A stretch of DNA of 31,138 bases, taken from positions 1 through 31,138 of the forward strand of contig JANQBS010000382.1 in assembly GCA_033085395.1 (NCBI GenBank). Direction: 5' to 3'. The notes beneath the pieces were generated by a model, which saw only the letters and a list, made by a program, of their open reading frames with translations, ran no database searches and was not told the DNA's origin. The position numbers were made by a program, and so were the translations under genes. The DNA is from Xanthoparmelia taractica (taxonomy: Eukaryota > Ascomycota > Lecanoromycetes > Lecanorales > Parmeliaceae). Each line of letters begins with the position of its first letter. The first letter of the stretch is position 1. Shown piece after piece: positions 20,289-31,062 of this stretch.

Positions 20289-20815
20289 ATGCTCGTAGCG
20301 CTTATCCACGTTTTCCATACGATCCTGCCTCTGTTCGCTTTTATCACTTCCGCAGCAGCAGATCCCTTCTGTGACCACCTAACCTATGGTCAGCCAAAGT
20401 ACACTGATTGTCGCGACCTCGTGCACGCCTTATATAAAGGTTCACCCGGGCAAACTGAATGGGGAATGGAACATTTCTTCTCTTTGCGTCATGAAACCCC
20501 ACCACCCTGGATCCCTACTTCCATTCAAAGCCGCCGAATATATCTACCGATATTTGTAGATCGAGGTTAGTCAGCCTTCATACAAACATGGTGGGGAGTC
20601 TTTAAAGGATGGTTTTGAATTATCGCATAGGTAATTGCAAACTGTCGATAACGGCTATAAGACTCCACAACGAAACAATTACGAGTGACTACGCCACATG
20701 GGAAGACATCTGGCTGCATGCGCACAAGATGCTCCTCGATTGTGTAGATTTCCCGAGTCATACCGGAGGGTACTGCCACATAGGTGCGAAAGCCCACAGA
20801 AATTCGTTCATCTAA
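20289..20815 (+). CDS. Small secreted cysteine-containing protein, 153 aa, two exons (candidate effector)
   Basis: Exon 1 20289-20565, intron 20566-20630 (65 nt, GTTAGT...ATAG), exon 2 20631-20815 ending TAA; 462 nt in frame. The product opens with a clear signal peptide (MLVALIHVFHTILPLFAFITSAAA), after which the mature chain begins DPFCDHLTYG. Five cysteines in the mature chain: CDH, DCRDL, GNCKL, LDCVDF and GYCHIG. Exon 2 keeps the ATWEDIWLHAHKMLLDCV helix and a TGGYCHIGAK tail. The overall plan (Cys-rich start, LPIFVDRGNCK, W-x-x-I, L-x-x-CV, GGY-x-x-IG) recalls a family of about 150-aa fungal secreted proteins of unknown function, from memory only. Splicing is required: without it the frame stops just after the exon 1 boundary. 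No RIP-type damage is visible. Confidence 0.72.
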
Positions 20816-22500
20816 CTCCAGAGCGGGAAGCTAATCGAAGCTCATTCTACTCGAATGCTATTAGGCTCCTTGAAAAGACTGATACTCACGCTTTATGCAC
20901 CTAGTTCTGTTTTTGATATTCAAATTCATCAAATCATCAACCACAACGGGATTGTCTGCTCTAAGGAAGCCTCACTAGGGGATACACTAGCTCAAGGCTC
21001 GGAGGGTGTCCCAGGATCTATCAGCTGCAGCTCTTCAACAGAGCTTGCTCTGCCGATTTCACTATTGAATTGCTGCAATGCATCCGCAGGTCGGATTCAG
21101 TCAATCGAGCGCGAAAATGGGACCTCGTGTGTCTCTTGCGGCGCAAGTCTACAAGCGGATTCTTAGAATCTCATAAATTGATCCCAGGCCTTGAGGTTGT
21201 CAATACGTCAATCTTATCAATATAAAGTTTGTCGCGATTGGTTCAATGGTTTTCACGGAATTTTCTCCCATCAGAATGAAAATTCTGCCCTGAGTGTCTT
21301 GACGCCTCGCTCGTCCACCTCGCGGGAAAACAGTTTCCAACGTAACACCGCGATGGTGCACGTCTTATTGCCAAACTTAGCCTGCTGGCCGCTGTGTTGA
21401 TACGGCCCAATCATATGTATGCATATCTACTTGTGCCAATGTGTGTATGCATTTGTTCGAATGAGAACACTAATAAGGAATATACGGCGCCGGACTTTCA
21501 TGTCGACTCTATTTTAAAGTGCTGGTCCCGTACCCGATTTTGGCCAGTTTTGCCGCTGTCTGTGTCTATCTATGCAAAATGTGTGACGGAGTGATTTATG
21601 CCTTCGGCTAAGGAGATTGCTACAGCTATGAGCACGTACCGTCTAGGGTTTCCAATCATGCTTAGGCGTTTTGGGTTTTCCATGGCAGGCGGCTGTTCGT
21701 ATGTCTTCGCATCAGCCCTGATTGCTCTACTGGCTTGGAAAAGACAGACTGCCGCCACTTTCCAGTGAAGGGACTACTGGCTCGTGAAGACGGTCGAAGG
21801 TTACATAGGTAGGAAGGGATTTATCTAGGCAAGGCAAAACAGAGCAGTCTCAGGTTGCTACTGCGTTCGAAGATGCCGAGGTATGAGTATGGGAAGACAT
21901 CTTATTATTTCCGCTACTACACAATTCAACTTCATCATAGGATGCTGTGTCAACCGTGCAGATGTGTTCAATCGTGTTCGCATGACTTTGTGTTCGCTTG
22001 TGCGCTATCTAGCTATCTACCCAGACCGACAAAATCCCCTGAGACAAGATGCACCACTACACCAAAAGGCATCTACCTTTTCGCGCAATATTTGAGTGTC
22101 TCTGCTATAGGCCTTTCGAACCCCTGTTGGTACTTTTAAATACGCGCTAAATATAGACTACAACCCACATCGTATGCTCACAAATCTTACATACATATTT
22201 GGTAGGGTTGTCACCCTCGTCTCGGCTAAGATTGCATGATGATCTCGTTTGAACCTACGCCCCTCTTCCAATTCCTCCTGCCCCATCTACGTCGCGAAAG
22301 CTGAGAGCCAAATCCTCTTGTCATGTACGATTACCAGACTCGTCTTGTGCGGGCACGACTTTGATCGTTCTTGAAGATTGGCGGATCACCGCAGCTTCAA
22401 TCATGCGCTCCGCTTACCTGAGCTGCGCACAATGATGCGGACACGATGACCAGTAACACAACGAGGGTGGCCGTCAATGGTAGATCACTCGGTGCTATCG
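20816..22500. other. Gene-poor interval, nothing convincing
   Basis: Only short overlapping ORFs on the plus strand without signal peptide, conserved motif or consistent intron structure. Composition is balanced and no repeat was recognised. Confidence 0.45.
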
Positions 22501-23045
22501 AAAACTCTCGGTCGCTGAACCCCTCTTTTGGTATCTAGATATGGTCCCATCGATAAGAATGTCCTCATTGTCCTCCATCTTCTCGGTCACTATGAAGGTG
22601 ACTCGCTTCCGACTGCTATTATCGCTTTCCCTGAAGACTTTGCTGCGAGGGTTAGTTACTACCTCGGTTCGTACATTCACGTGTCATTCAGAAAATGTCA
22701 GAAGAGAGCACTGCCTTCTTCTCCTGGCGACGAGACATGTTCGCCGCAATTTTATGCGATACCAATACAGACGTGTCCCACAACATTCCATGTAGCAGGT
22801 TCTGGTACGGCGAGCAAAGGGAGGACCACAGCCGCAAGATCCAATTCTCGTGCCAGAACTCATTCCCATATACTAAAGCGCGACTCTGCTTCTCACCTTT
22901 GGAGAGAACTGCCTGGTCAGGAACCTTCTCCCCTGCTATCCAGTCGGCACCAAAACCATTTGTTGGCAACTTGGGCCTGCTTCAGATCCATATGACCCCT
23001 CGAACCGCTTTTAGCTTCGTTTACTCCCAGGCTATCAAGCGCTAG
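22501..23045. other. Unassigned ORF cluster, possibly the decayed continuation of the USP-like gene
   Basis: Long overlapping ORFs occur on both strands (plus 22528-22995 and 22695-23045; minus 22688-22969). The minus-strand reading continues from the USP-like segment upstream through GGLITSA, with stops explainable as CGA-to-TGA and CAG-to-TAG, but I cannot recognise further protease motifs. No call on coding strand. Confidence 0.3.
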
Positions 23046-23600
23046 TAATCAAGCCACCAATTCAGTGTGAGCCAGTGGTAGAGACTGGGCATTGGTCTGC
23101 ATCGCATGTATATTTGAAGGTCACCGCGAATGCGAAGACGGGCCTCAATTCATTGGTTTCGTTCAGTAGCCATTCTAGGAATTCAACAGCGTCTTGCTGT
23201 ATGTCTGACGCCCAATCGGACTTCATTCGACCACAAATGGCTCGTGTCGTCGCGGGATTGTGTGCCAGCTGGTGATGATGGGCGCGAGGGTAGACATAGA
23301 CGCAGAGCTGCGAGATTGTTTGAAAAAAGAGACTACGACTCGTGCCCGGCTGAAGTAAACAGTCAGTCTTGAAGATCAAGATGAAAGAGCTCTGGAAGGT
23401 ATAAATTTACATTGGATTTAAGAATAGCTTCGACGAAGGGCATGTTGAACGGTGCCTGAAAGGCCGCGTTCATAAAGCATGACGAGCCCAAGTTCACGAG
23501 ACCTACAGAACCATTTATAACGAAGAGCTCGATAGAACATTGCATATAAGGAAGGGGGTCGCTTTTTTCTGTGGGCAAAAAAAAAACAGAAGAATGTTGA
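23046..23600 (-). pseudogene. Ubiquitin-specific-protease-like gene remnant
   Basis: Two minus-strand ORFs encode pieces of a C19 deubiquitinase. The first has the Cys box GLVNLGSSCFMNAAFQAPFN (about 23508-23450; family GLxNLGNTCFMNAxLQxL), with the catalytic Cys present. The second has SDWASDIQQDAVEFLEWLLN (about 23215-23155; family QQDAHEFL), where His is replaced by Val, then KYTCDADQCPVSTTGS, a putative Cys-x-x-x-x-Cys finger. The two lie in different frames, so an intron or frameshift is needed between 23363 and 23380. A TGA follows the finger near 23063. The His box with the second catalytic residue was not found downstream, so the gene is truncated or dead. USPs remove ubiquitin from proteins; this copy probably does not. 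Confidence 0.6.
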
Positions 23601-23662
23601 GCCACCTTGCAATGGCTAAAGAAAAGAAAGAAAGAAGGGATCCAAGTATCCGCGCCTTGCAA

Positions 23663-26600
23663 GCTAGGTTCAACTCACCTGAAGAACGTTACCCATCTAT
23701 ACAACTCGACATGATCCAGCCTCATGTCTGACCGTCGTAACCTTGCTCACAAGTCTATTTATGGGCTTAACGTGTCATCGAAATCCTCCTAACTCCCTGG
23801 GCATGCTCTCGCTTTGCCGCAGTCTTGCAGCAGGCCTCTCTCTTCCGCCTGCTCGGCACCGTGCAGCGAACTCTAGCCCCATGCTGTACTAAGAGGCATG
23901 TGATATCAGCAAAGAAACATATCCTTTTTAAGAAAAGAAAAGTTCCTTCTAGGGCAAGCGATCCAACAGTTCGACAACGAGAGACTCCTCCGCGACTGTA
24001 TAGATTTAATTCATGCTGTTTCCAACCAAGATTCGTCGTTGATATGAAGATTTTCAAGACCAGCAGCGATCTTTAAAGAAGTTCTGCAATCTATCAAATA
24101 AAGCTGTTGAGTATGGTGTGGAGCGAGTTCGATACGGTAGTACGCAGCAAGATACGTTTGCTCAAAATGAGATGTTGGAAACTTGAAAACTTGACATGTC
24201 CGATAATAAAACACTAGAAACCCGAAGAAAAATATCCTCCGAAGAGCAGAAACAATTGCTTGCGCTTTTTCGATTCAGTTCATTCCAGGTTCCTGTGTAC
24301 AAAGGATCTTGCTGTCACAATGTTGTGCCATTGGTGAAGCTTCTGGGTTACGGTGACTGAAACTCGGTAGGGGAATCCTTGGCTTCACCCTCATCTCCAT
24401 GAAAATTCCTAATTCGCAAATCCGACTCGACCCTTCATCTTGTATGATTTTGTGAGGTATTTGCTAGCAAATACTTTAGGCCAGCGCTTGTGACGCTCTG
24501 CACCGGTGGCTTTTGACTTGATGATTGCTATCGCCCAGACACTGTATCTGAAAGGCTCTTCCAGACCAAAAGAAGGAATAGAGAAACAGGAAAGCATGTC
24601 CCAAGATCCAATACGATTTATGCCAACCGAAAATGCTTCGTAATTCTTGTTCGTTGCATCTTCGAAACTAGGGTGGAGAGGCGCTCTCATCCCCCAGACA
24701 GAGTGCTCTCTTCTCTTCTACATGCAAGATCCGAGTGGACACTGGAGAAGTGGACCTCACTAAGATTCCAGCATCCTCTGGATTGGTGCTGGTGCCGTTG
24801 CTTTTTGGGCGGATCAGCTAACAAAAGAAGCGAAGCAACGGAGACGAACCACTTAAAAGTCAGATATTGATAGCACAGAATGATCTTGTCATTCCTTCAA
24901 TAGCCAACTCAGAGTTGAGTGCCTTGACTTTTACCGTGTTGTTGTCTTTCCACGTAGTCTTTCTCGTCTTTCTCGGCTTATTCGCCGACAAAGCCGTGCC
25001 ACCATCATCCTTGGCACTTGACTCCGGAGTGACTAAAACATCGTGGAACTTGGTGAGTAGGAGAAGAAGAACATCATCAATATCATCCAGTTCCCCCGCA
25101 AGATCATCAGAACCATGGATTCCTTTGCGACGTAGGCTTATGCATTCTTCGGGCGATGGACACATTAGCATCAACTGCAAAGTCATCGTTTGATACCAGC
25201 ATCCAGCTTCTCACAGCATTTCCTACGCTCCTTCAACTATAAGAGTTGAAGGCGCTCATCTCAGCACCCTCTTCCCCCTCTTTTAGACCTACTCTGACCG
25301 CGATCTCTTATCCAAAATATTCTCGTCGCTTTCTTCGATATGCTATGGAACAGCTTCTCCCATTGATGAAGCAAGTTCTTGGGTACGATTTGCGTAGCTG
25401 TGCTATGGTAGTATCATTTGTGGTCGAGAAGCTGTGCTTTTGTATAGTTTCAATCCGATACAGATGTGTCGTTGTCTCTGGGAATTTTGGTCGGAGACTC
25501 TCTTTTGTGAGTTAACTTCGATTGTTATTGTATAGGTCGTACTGGGCCCAGGGAATTTTTATGGCGTTGAAACCATATTGATACATGTCGCAGTTCTTTC
25601 CCTCATTGACTGCATCTTGAGCTGTCAACCCTGTGCGGTCTTTCAAGGATAGAAAGAATAAAGTCATTGTCATTACGCTGTGATTGGAAGGTTGGGGCAG
25701 CGAGTTTCCAATGAGTGATTGAACGCAGGTTGAGCAGGTTAGTAAAAGGCTTCCCAAGTAGAGAAAAGCTACCGTAACAAGAATTGAACTTCTTTGTTCA
25801 AGACCACCGTTCTTCCATTTCCTCCACCAGAAGAACTTAATTGGGTAGTAAGATCTTTGTAGGTAGAAGACTTGATTGGAGTGGAAGGCAGCAGCACGGA
25901 AAGTTTCCCACTGCGCCAAGCAGCCCATAAATTATTAAGCTGGCGAGCCAAGCATGAAATTCAGGCCTTCCAACGAAGAAAGATAAAGAAAACTGGCTAT
26001 CTTGCTTGCACAATCCTCATTCAGATTATCATCCTCTTCTCCGACCCGATGGTTCATCCTCCGAGCCTTCGGAATGGTACAACGCACGGCTCCCCCAGGT
26101 GGTGTAAGATGAAAGAATGGAGCTAAGACCGACAGAGGGATCATCTAGGAGTGAGTCGAGGTATCGCAGGAGGTGGCAGGTGTGAGTGCCCAGCGTCTCG
26201 GATTTGACAGTAACTGATGTCAAGCGGCCAGGAGAGTTGGAGAAGTATCTGGGAGTATATTCTGGGCATGCCGCTCCATCTCCTGCTTCCACACGTTTGT
26301 TGCCTGTGATGGCACGAGGATGTAGCGGGCTTGGCTTCTTTGGCCTTGAAAGCTGGCTGACATCCGGGAGTTAGGCAAGCTGTGGTGTGGGCTCTGTGAT
26401 ATATTTACACGACCTTACCCGACGAGCTGAGAAAGGCAGGCTTCGGCTAGTAAGCTGAATCACCACCTCTCTGTCGGGATCAAATTCTGTCAACTCAGCT
26501 TCTCTGATGAGCCAGACGCTTCGATCTGAGAGATTTGACAGCGGGTTTCTGGGATCATGTTTGGTTGCAGAGAGATCTTCAGTGTAACCAGTGACAAGGT

Positions 26601-27320
26601 CATCATCAAGACTGCGAGGGAGCCTACCGATTTTGTGTTCGCTCTCTTTGCGGCCTTCGTCGCCAAAATCGTCGAGGCACCAGTGAAATACCATTTCAAC
26701 ATAGTCGAATCCCGCAAATGTATCTTACGGGCAGACTGCATCAATGGGTAAGATATTTCTCGTATAATAATCCTTTTGCAATTGGCGACTGGGTAGTCGA
26801 CATACACCTCACTACTAGGTTTAGCGATCCCACTCTTGATCAGCTACATGCTGATTCTCAATTTGGAAATACCAGTCCAGGCAAATTGTTCCCGCTCTTT
26901 ACAGATGTGCCGGACCTTGGAAACGTCTCCTGCTAAAGTGCTCTGCAGTAATCTTTGTCTTTGATGATTAGAGTAATTTCATATTGAAAATAAAGTGTTC
27001 AGTCCAAGAGTTCATGGCATATATATCTCTTTCCTCATCGTCGCCCCTTCTCAAACTCTATTTAGGTGATAGGCGCGTCGCTCCTGTTGTATTTCCTTTG
27101 TGATTTCGTGCCGAGGCTTCTGGATCTTGCCTCGCTCGTCTTATTATTGTGATCCATCTTGGTCTAGTGGCATGATTAAGTCAGGGCGGCCTTAAAGGAG
27201 TCTGATCCATTTAATCATACGTTGTCCGGTAGACTGATCTCTCCAATTGTAGCAGAAATGACAATTGTAACGGTTGCAGCAGGGGCGGCGGGAGTTGCTA
27301 CCCCACAAATTCTCATTTTG
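23663..27320. other. Gene-poor interval with short unassigned ORFs
   Basis: Minus-strand ORFs of 80-138 codons at 24409-24690, 24860-25186, 25512-25928, 26029-26292 and 26371-26694 have protein-like composition in places (for example HDVLVTPESSAKDDGGTAL near 25000, and SDRSVWLIREAELTEFDP near 26510). They show no recognisable domain, and I could not join them with convincing introns. They may be exons of a decayed gene or chance ORFs. I would not annotate any as a gene without RNA evidence. Confidence 0.35.
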
Positions 27321-27326
27321 GAGCTT

Positions 27327-27521
27327 TTAAGAAGACCTCGCTTCGACGATGCCTAAAAGTGTATCGGAGAGGCGTAGAGCTCGTTGATACTTCTGATGAT
27401 ACCGAGTAAAACCAGTAGCTTTGATGCCCATGTCAGTATCAAAATGGGCCTTGGAAAAGCTGTCATTGCCATTAGGTTGGGTGATGATGAGGCGTCCTTC
27501 CCGACTTTGTTCATGCGCCAT
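27327..27521 (-). CDS. Weak hypothetical ORF, 64 aa
   Basis: ATG at 27521, TAA at 27327, with polar soluble-protein composition (AHFDTDMGIKATGFTRYH; SDTLLGIVEA) and a competing ORF in another frame. No family recognised; could be the last exon of a decayed gene. Confidence 0.2.
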   Translation of the reverse strand: MAHEQSREGRLIITQPNGNDSFSKAHFDTDMGIKATGFTRYHQKYQRALRLSDTLLGIVEARSS

Positions 27522-27770
27522 AGTACTCCTCGCGCACAGATATGTGAGCCACTAGGAGATCGCACTCAAGTGGATAGTGATGTACGAGCAATCCACCATG
27601 CCAAAATTCGCTCATTCAACACTTCTTCCCATGATCAGGGCATGGCGCTCCCTCGACCACATTCTTACAAGCGGGATTGACATAATGATAGAAAAAACAG
27701 CCTCGAACGGATGCGGCTTTTCGAGGTACAAGAGGAAAGGAAAAGAACTTTTCCAAACAAAGATGATTAG

Positions 27771-27827
<57 letters not shown>

Positions 27828-27836
27828 TCTTCAAGA
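27771..27836 (+). repeat. (TTG)22 microsatellite
   Basis: Sixty-six bases of uninterrupted TTG trinucleotide. It inflates spurious ORFs (poly-Leu, poly-Cys, poly-Thr) on both strands. Confidence 0.97.
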
Positions 27837-29340
27837 CAAACCCGACCGCCTGTATTGAGCAAGCACCTGTCTTGCGAACCAGCTGTCAGGCGAGAGGTAG
27901 CTCAGACAATGTCGAAGCCATCCCTTACTGATTTGAAGGTTTCTTTCTCGCTGATAGTGCATGTATGCTCGAACTCTCAGCAATAAGATCCGCAATGCTG
28001 GATGCCTGATCACCGTCAAATTCGTAGCCATCGAACAGCCCTCGTAACATATCTTATATTAAAGAATATTCAATCTCATGCCACGCTCTCTCTTTAGCAT
28101 TTTGCTCTGTAGATTACGATAGCCGGCTTCAGCACGTAGCGAGCTATGTCTGAAGACCCTCTCTCAAGGAAGACGAGAGGCACATTCAGGGCTGCTTCGG
28201 ACGCACGATATTGCGATTTCTAAATTGGCTGCCATTGGTTGATCTTTACCTTTTGAGGAGCTTCCACTGGAGCGCCCTGCTTAACTAAAGAGTCTGTGTA
28301 CATTGGCTTCCCGCTTCTGACCGATTTTATTTATGAGATGATCTTCGTAGCATACAGCTTGTAATAACGTGTTCGGCCATTTCAAAGAGATGGTACGTGT
28401 AACAACAAGCTTTTATGCATGTCATCAAATGGTCGTGCAAAGACATACTTGACTTGACTTTTCATGTTGCTCGTGATGTTTTGTATTCAATGTTTGCTTC
28501 GAACATCTTCGAACATCTTTCTTGTCCTTCAACTCTTTGTGTCCGTCAGGACAGCACAGGATTTTCTGCATTCTGGTATCTGACTTGAACGTTTCATATT
28601 CTCTCGAGGCGTAGCAATTCAACTGCGACTCAAAGGCAACTCACTCTCCCATGCCCGGAGGGCCGGGCCAACAGGTGTTCCAGCAGCAGTAGCCGCACGC
28701 ACAGCAGCTTGGTGGTGGTCGGGGAGGGGGTCCGCCACGCAGGGGTGCCCCCCAGCTTTTGCGCCTTTTGCTTTGTCCGTTCGAATTTGACAAGGTTGTA
28801 GCCCGACTAATGGTGGTGTCGTGTTGATCGCGTGCCAGATGTGATCGAGGAACATTCACGTGTACCCCTATAACACTGCACGCCCTAACGAGTCATTTTC
28901 TTTACTCGAAGAATTAAGTCTTCTCCGAGCATCTAAGGGATCCATGAATATATCGCTGTGGGGGCTCCCCAAAAAAAATCGGAAGAGAAAGAACGCCTCG
29001 GAAAAAAACGAACAAAGCACGCAAGCCAGCTTGTAGAAAAGTGTGGAATTGACAGTGTGAGAAGCGCTTCAATGTCTATCCGGTTAAGTCAACAACTACA
29101 TCTCTGCGTTTGCTTTGCGCTCACGCAGTGTGCCCATGCCCGCACATAGTCTCCACAATTGACGTATTTCGGAGAGCTGCATAAGTCACTGCATACCATC
29201 AGTACGTGCTTAGTAGAGATACTCGCTAGCGCCTGGAAGCTTATTGCGAATAAGGCGACGAAGATATTAGCCCGAGCTTCGTCCAATCCCATATCATCGG
29301 CCCACCACCCTCCCTCGTGTTCTTTCCTCTCCTGAAACGC
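27837..29340. other. Intergenic, no convincing gene
   Basis: It contains a 10-bp tandem repeat (CTTCGAACAT twice, about 28499-28518). Two overlapping minus-strand ORFs (28619-28859) have a Pro/Cys-rich composition, one reading PPPRPPPSCCACGYCC. The A-rich runs near 28970 and 29010 look like UTR or promoter sequence. Nothing is called. Confidence 0.35.
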
Positions 29341-29374
29341 TGTCTAGCCATTCCTTTGGTCGAAAGAGAAAGGG

Positions 29375-29620
29375 TAAGAGCAGCAGCAGCGGCGGCAGCA
29401 GGGCGGCGGCGGGCAGGGCGGCGACGAGCGGGGGCGGCGGCACGCACAGCCACTACTCCTGTTAGCCAAATCCTCGCATTTGCCAGTCAAGATTGCCTTA
29501 CATTCCCAGGCGCGCAAGGCGCCACGAACATCGCCACCAGCGGCGGCGCGGTGCAAACCGCGCGAGGGTCACCCGCCAAAGCACGCACGCAGCGCACGCA
29601 CGCAGCGCACGCACGCAGGG
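29375..29620. repeat. GC-rich low-complexity island with 13-bp minisatellite
   Basis: CGG/GCA-rich sequence at 29380-29450 is followed by three tandem copies of GCACGCACGCAGC at 29581-29618. It stands out sharply from the flanks. ORFs through it are Ala/Arg/Pro homopolymers and are not credible proteins. Confidence 0.75.
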
Positions 29621-30201
29621 ACTTAGCACGTGTCAGCGCAATCCCTCAATCATATATCACCCTCCCTCTCAGTCAACATACCTTGGGAGGCGAGGGGGGG
29701 GCCTGCAGCAGCAGCAGGAGCAGCTGTCAACCTCATTAGCCAAGCACGTCTTCAGAGCAATTTCAGATGCTTACCGATGGGCCGCTGAAGGCTCACTGCA
29801 GTGTTCACCCATTGCTGCTGAAAATTCGGCAACCAGCTGATGTCTGTACGACGTTGCTCGATGTTACTGATCCGTACCATACTTATCTTCTACAGCATTG
29901 TACGGCGAAAAACCGACAATCTCACAGTCGCGGAACCGATCACCTTCTCCCCAATGTTCACAAGCGTAAAAACTCCAAAATAAAGGATCCAGTGCCTTCG
30001 TCTTTCTGAAAGCCCTTGCTCGACTAGTGCTTATATCAATGAGATCGCAAGACAGAGCGAACGATCTCTGCTCTTCGGAGCCAAAATAATCTTTTCACTC
30101 CAGTCCCGCCTCGAAATCCTCAGCTACCAGCGACTGGAATTTAAGAAAAGACAATAAGAAGAGCAAGTGCGAGACCCCACTCAGTACAGATGCAGAATTG
30201 C

Positions 30202-30301
30202 ATCTGACAAACAATAATCGCAACGCTCAACTGTCGTAGCGGACAACAAGTCCAGAATCTCGTTTCGATCGGCCCTATCCACTCATGCTTGCTCCATAAA
30301 A
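30202..30301 (-). pseudogene. Decayed partial duplicate of the neighbouring zinc-cluster-like gene
   Basis: These 100 bases align without gaps to 30523-30622, with about 85 identical positions. Read on the minus strand they give FMEQA, a stop, then VDRADRNEILDLLSATT and CDYCLSDA, parallel to FMEQPRVDGADRKAILDLLSAA in the intact gene. Similarity fades upstream (toward 30400) into a frame with several stops. It is a tandem duplication remnant, 321 bp from its parent. Confidence 0.78.
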
Positions 30302-30483
30302 TTTCACTCCCATGCCATTTATCAAGACTCTCTGCGAAAACAACATATCTCTGCAGTCTTCTGGACTCCGCAGCATCAAATTTCATGATTCGTTCCAGCC
30401 AGACACGCTGCAGGATTCTGAGCTTATTCTTCTCGAAAGTAGAAATAAAAGTAATGAGAACGGGTTCGGCAGATGCGGTTTAG

Positions 30484-30938
30484 CTACTCTGAAGCATAGT
30501 CTCTTGAACTCCTTACAGACGGATCTGACAAACAATCATCATAACAGTCAATTGTCGCAGCAGACAACAAGTCGAGAATCGCCTTTCGATCGGCCCCATC
30601 AACTCGTGGTTGCTCCATAAAACTGGTGGCCACAGTCAAACCCTGTTCCTTGCGGAACTGGGTAATCTTGCGACCAATGTGCGCCCGACTGCGGCGCATC
30701 GGCGCTGTAATCTTGGGGGCCCGACGAACGCGACGAAGGGCCTTCCTAACCTTTCCATGGAGGAAAGGCGGAATCTCCACGCAGTCCCGGATCCCCTTCT
30801 TAGCGCTCTTGCATTCGGTGCAGGACGGGGACTTACCTCGGGTGCAGTCGTCGTCAAAACGAACGAAGCACCGACGACAGGGGAGAGCAGACACTGCATC
30901 ATGTTAGCATGCGATGGCGGAGCGCCAAGGGACTTACT
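30484..30938 (-). CDS. Small zinc-cluster-like protein, 136 aa, start codon split by an intron
   Basis: Coding part 30893-30484 plus one base at 30938. The open frame begins TG TCT GCT at an acceptor (CTAAC...GATGCAG, intron 30894-30937, 44 nt). The preceding exon ends in A, so splicing creates ATG. The protein has six cysteines at 6, 9, 17, 25, 28 and 38, spacing C-x2-C-x7-C-x7-C-x2-C-x9-C. That is one residue off the Zn2Cys6 consensus in the first x6 loop. A strongly basic segment follows (VRKALRRVRRAPK, MRRSRAHIGRK). There is no activation domain or fungal transcription-factor middle domain; typical Zn2Cys6 regulators are several times longer. It could be a small DNA-binding protein or an unrelated zinc-binding family. 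Confidence 0.6.
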
Positions 30939-31062
30939 GTTGATATGTTGTTGTTGTCGTGAGCTGCATCAAGTGTTAGCATGTGTCAACACCAGCGCAG
31001 CGACAGGGGAAGTTCAACAACACTTACAGCAAAGAGTAAGAAGAAGTTGATGATGATGAGAG
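30939..31062 (-). other. 5' UTR exons and intron of the zinc-cluster-like gene
   Basis: Upstream of the split ATG, a 26-nt exon (30938-30963) is preceded by a 64-nt intron (30964-31027, GTAAGT ... ATGCTAACA ... GATGCAG). Before that lies 35 nt of pyrimidine-rich putative leader (31028-31062). Both introns share a GCTAAC branch site and a GATGCAG acceptor. The leader stops where the mobile-element copy begins at 31063. Confidence 0.55.

Noticed and set aside
27577..27986. ORFs with poly-Cys/poly-Leu/poly-Thr runs
   Set aside because: They are readings through the (TTG)22 microsatellite on both strands.
28641..28859. Pro/Cys-rich 72-aa minus-strand ORF as a cysteine-rich membrane protein
   Set aside because: An equally long ORF overlaps it in another frame, composition is driven by local GGT/CCA repeats, and there is no start context or homology I recognise.
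29241..29840. Ala/Arg/Pro-rich ORFs across the GC-rich island
   Set aside because: Long ORFs exist in several frames at once because of base composition; no motif or signal.
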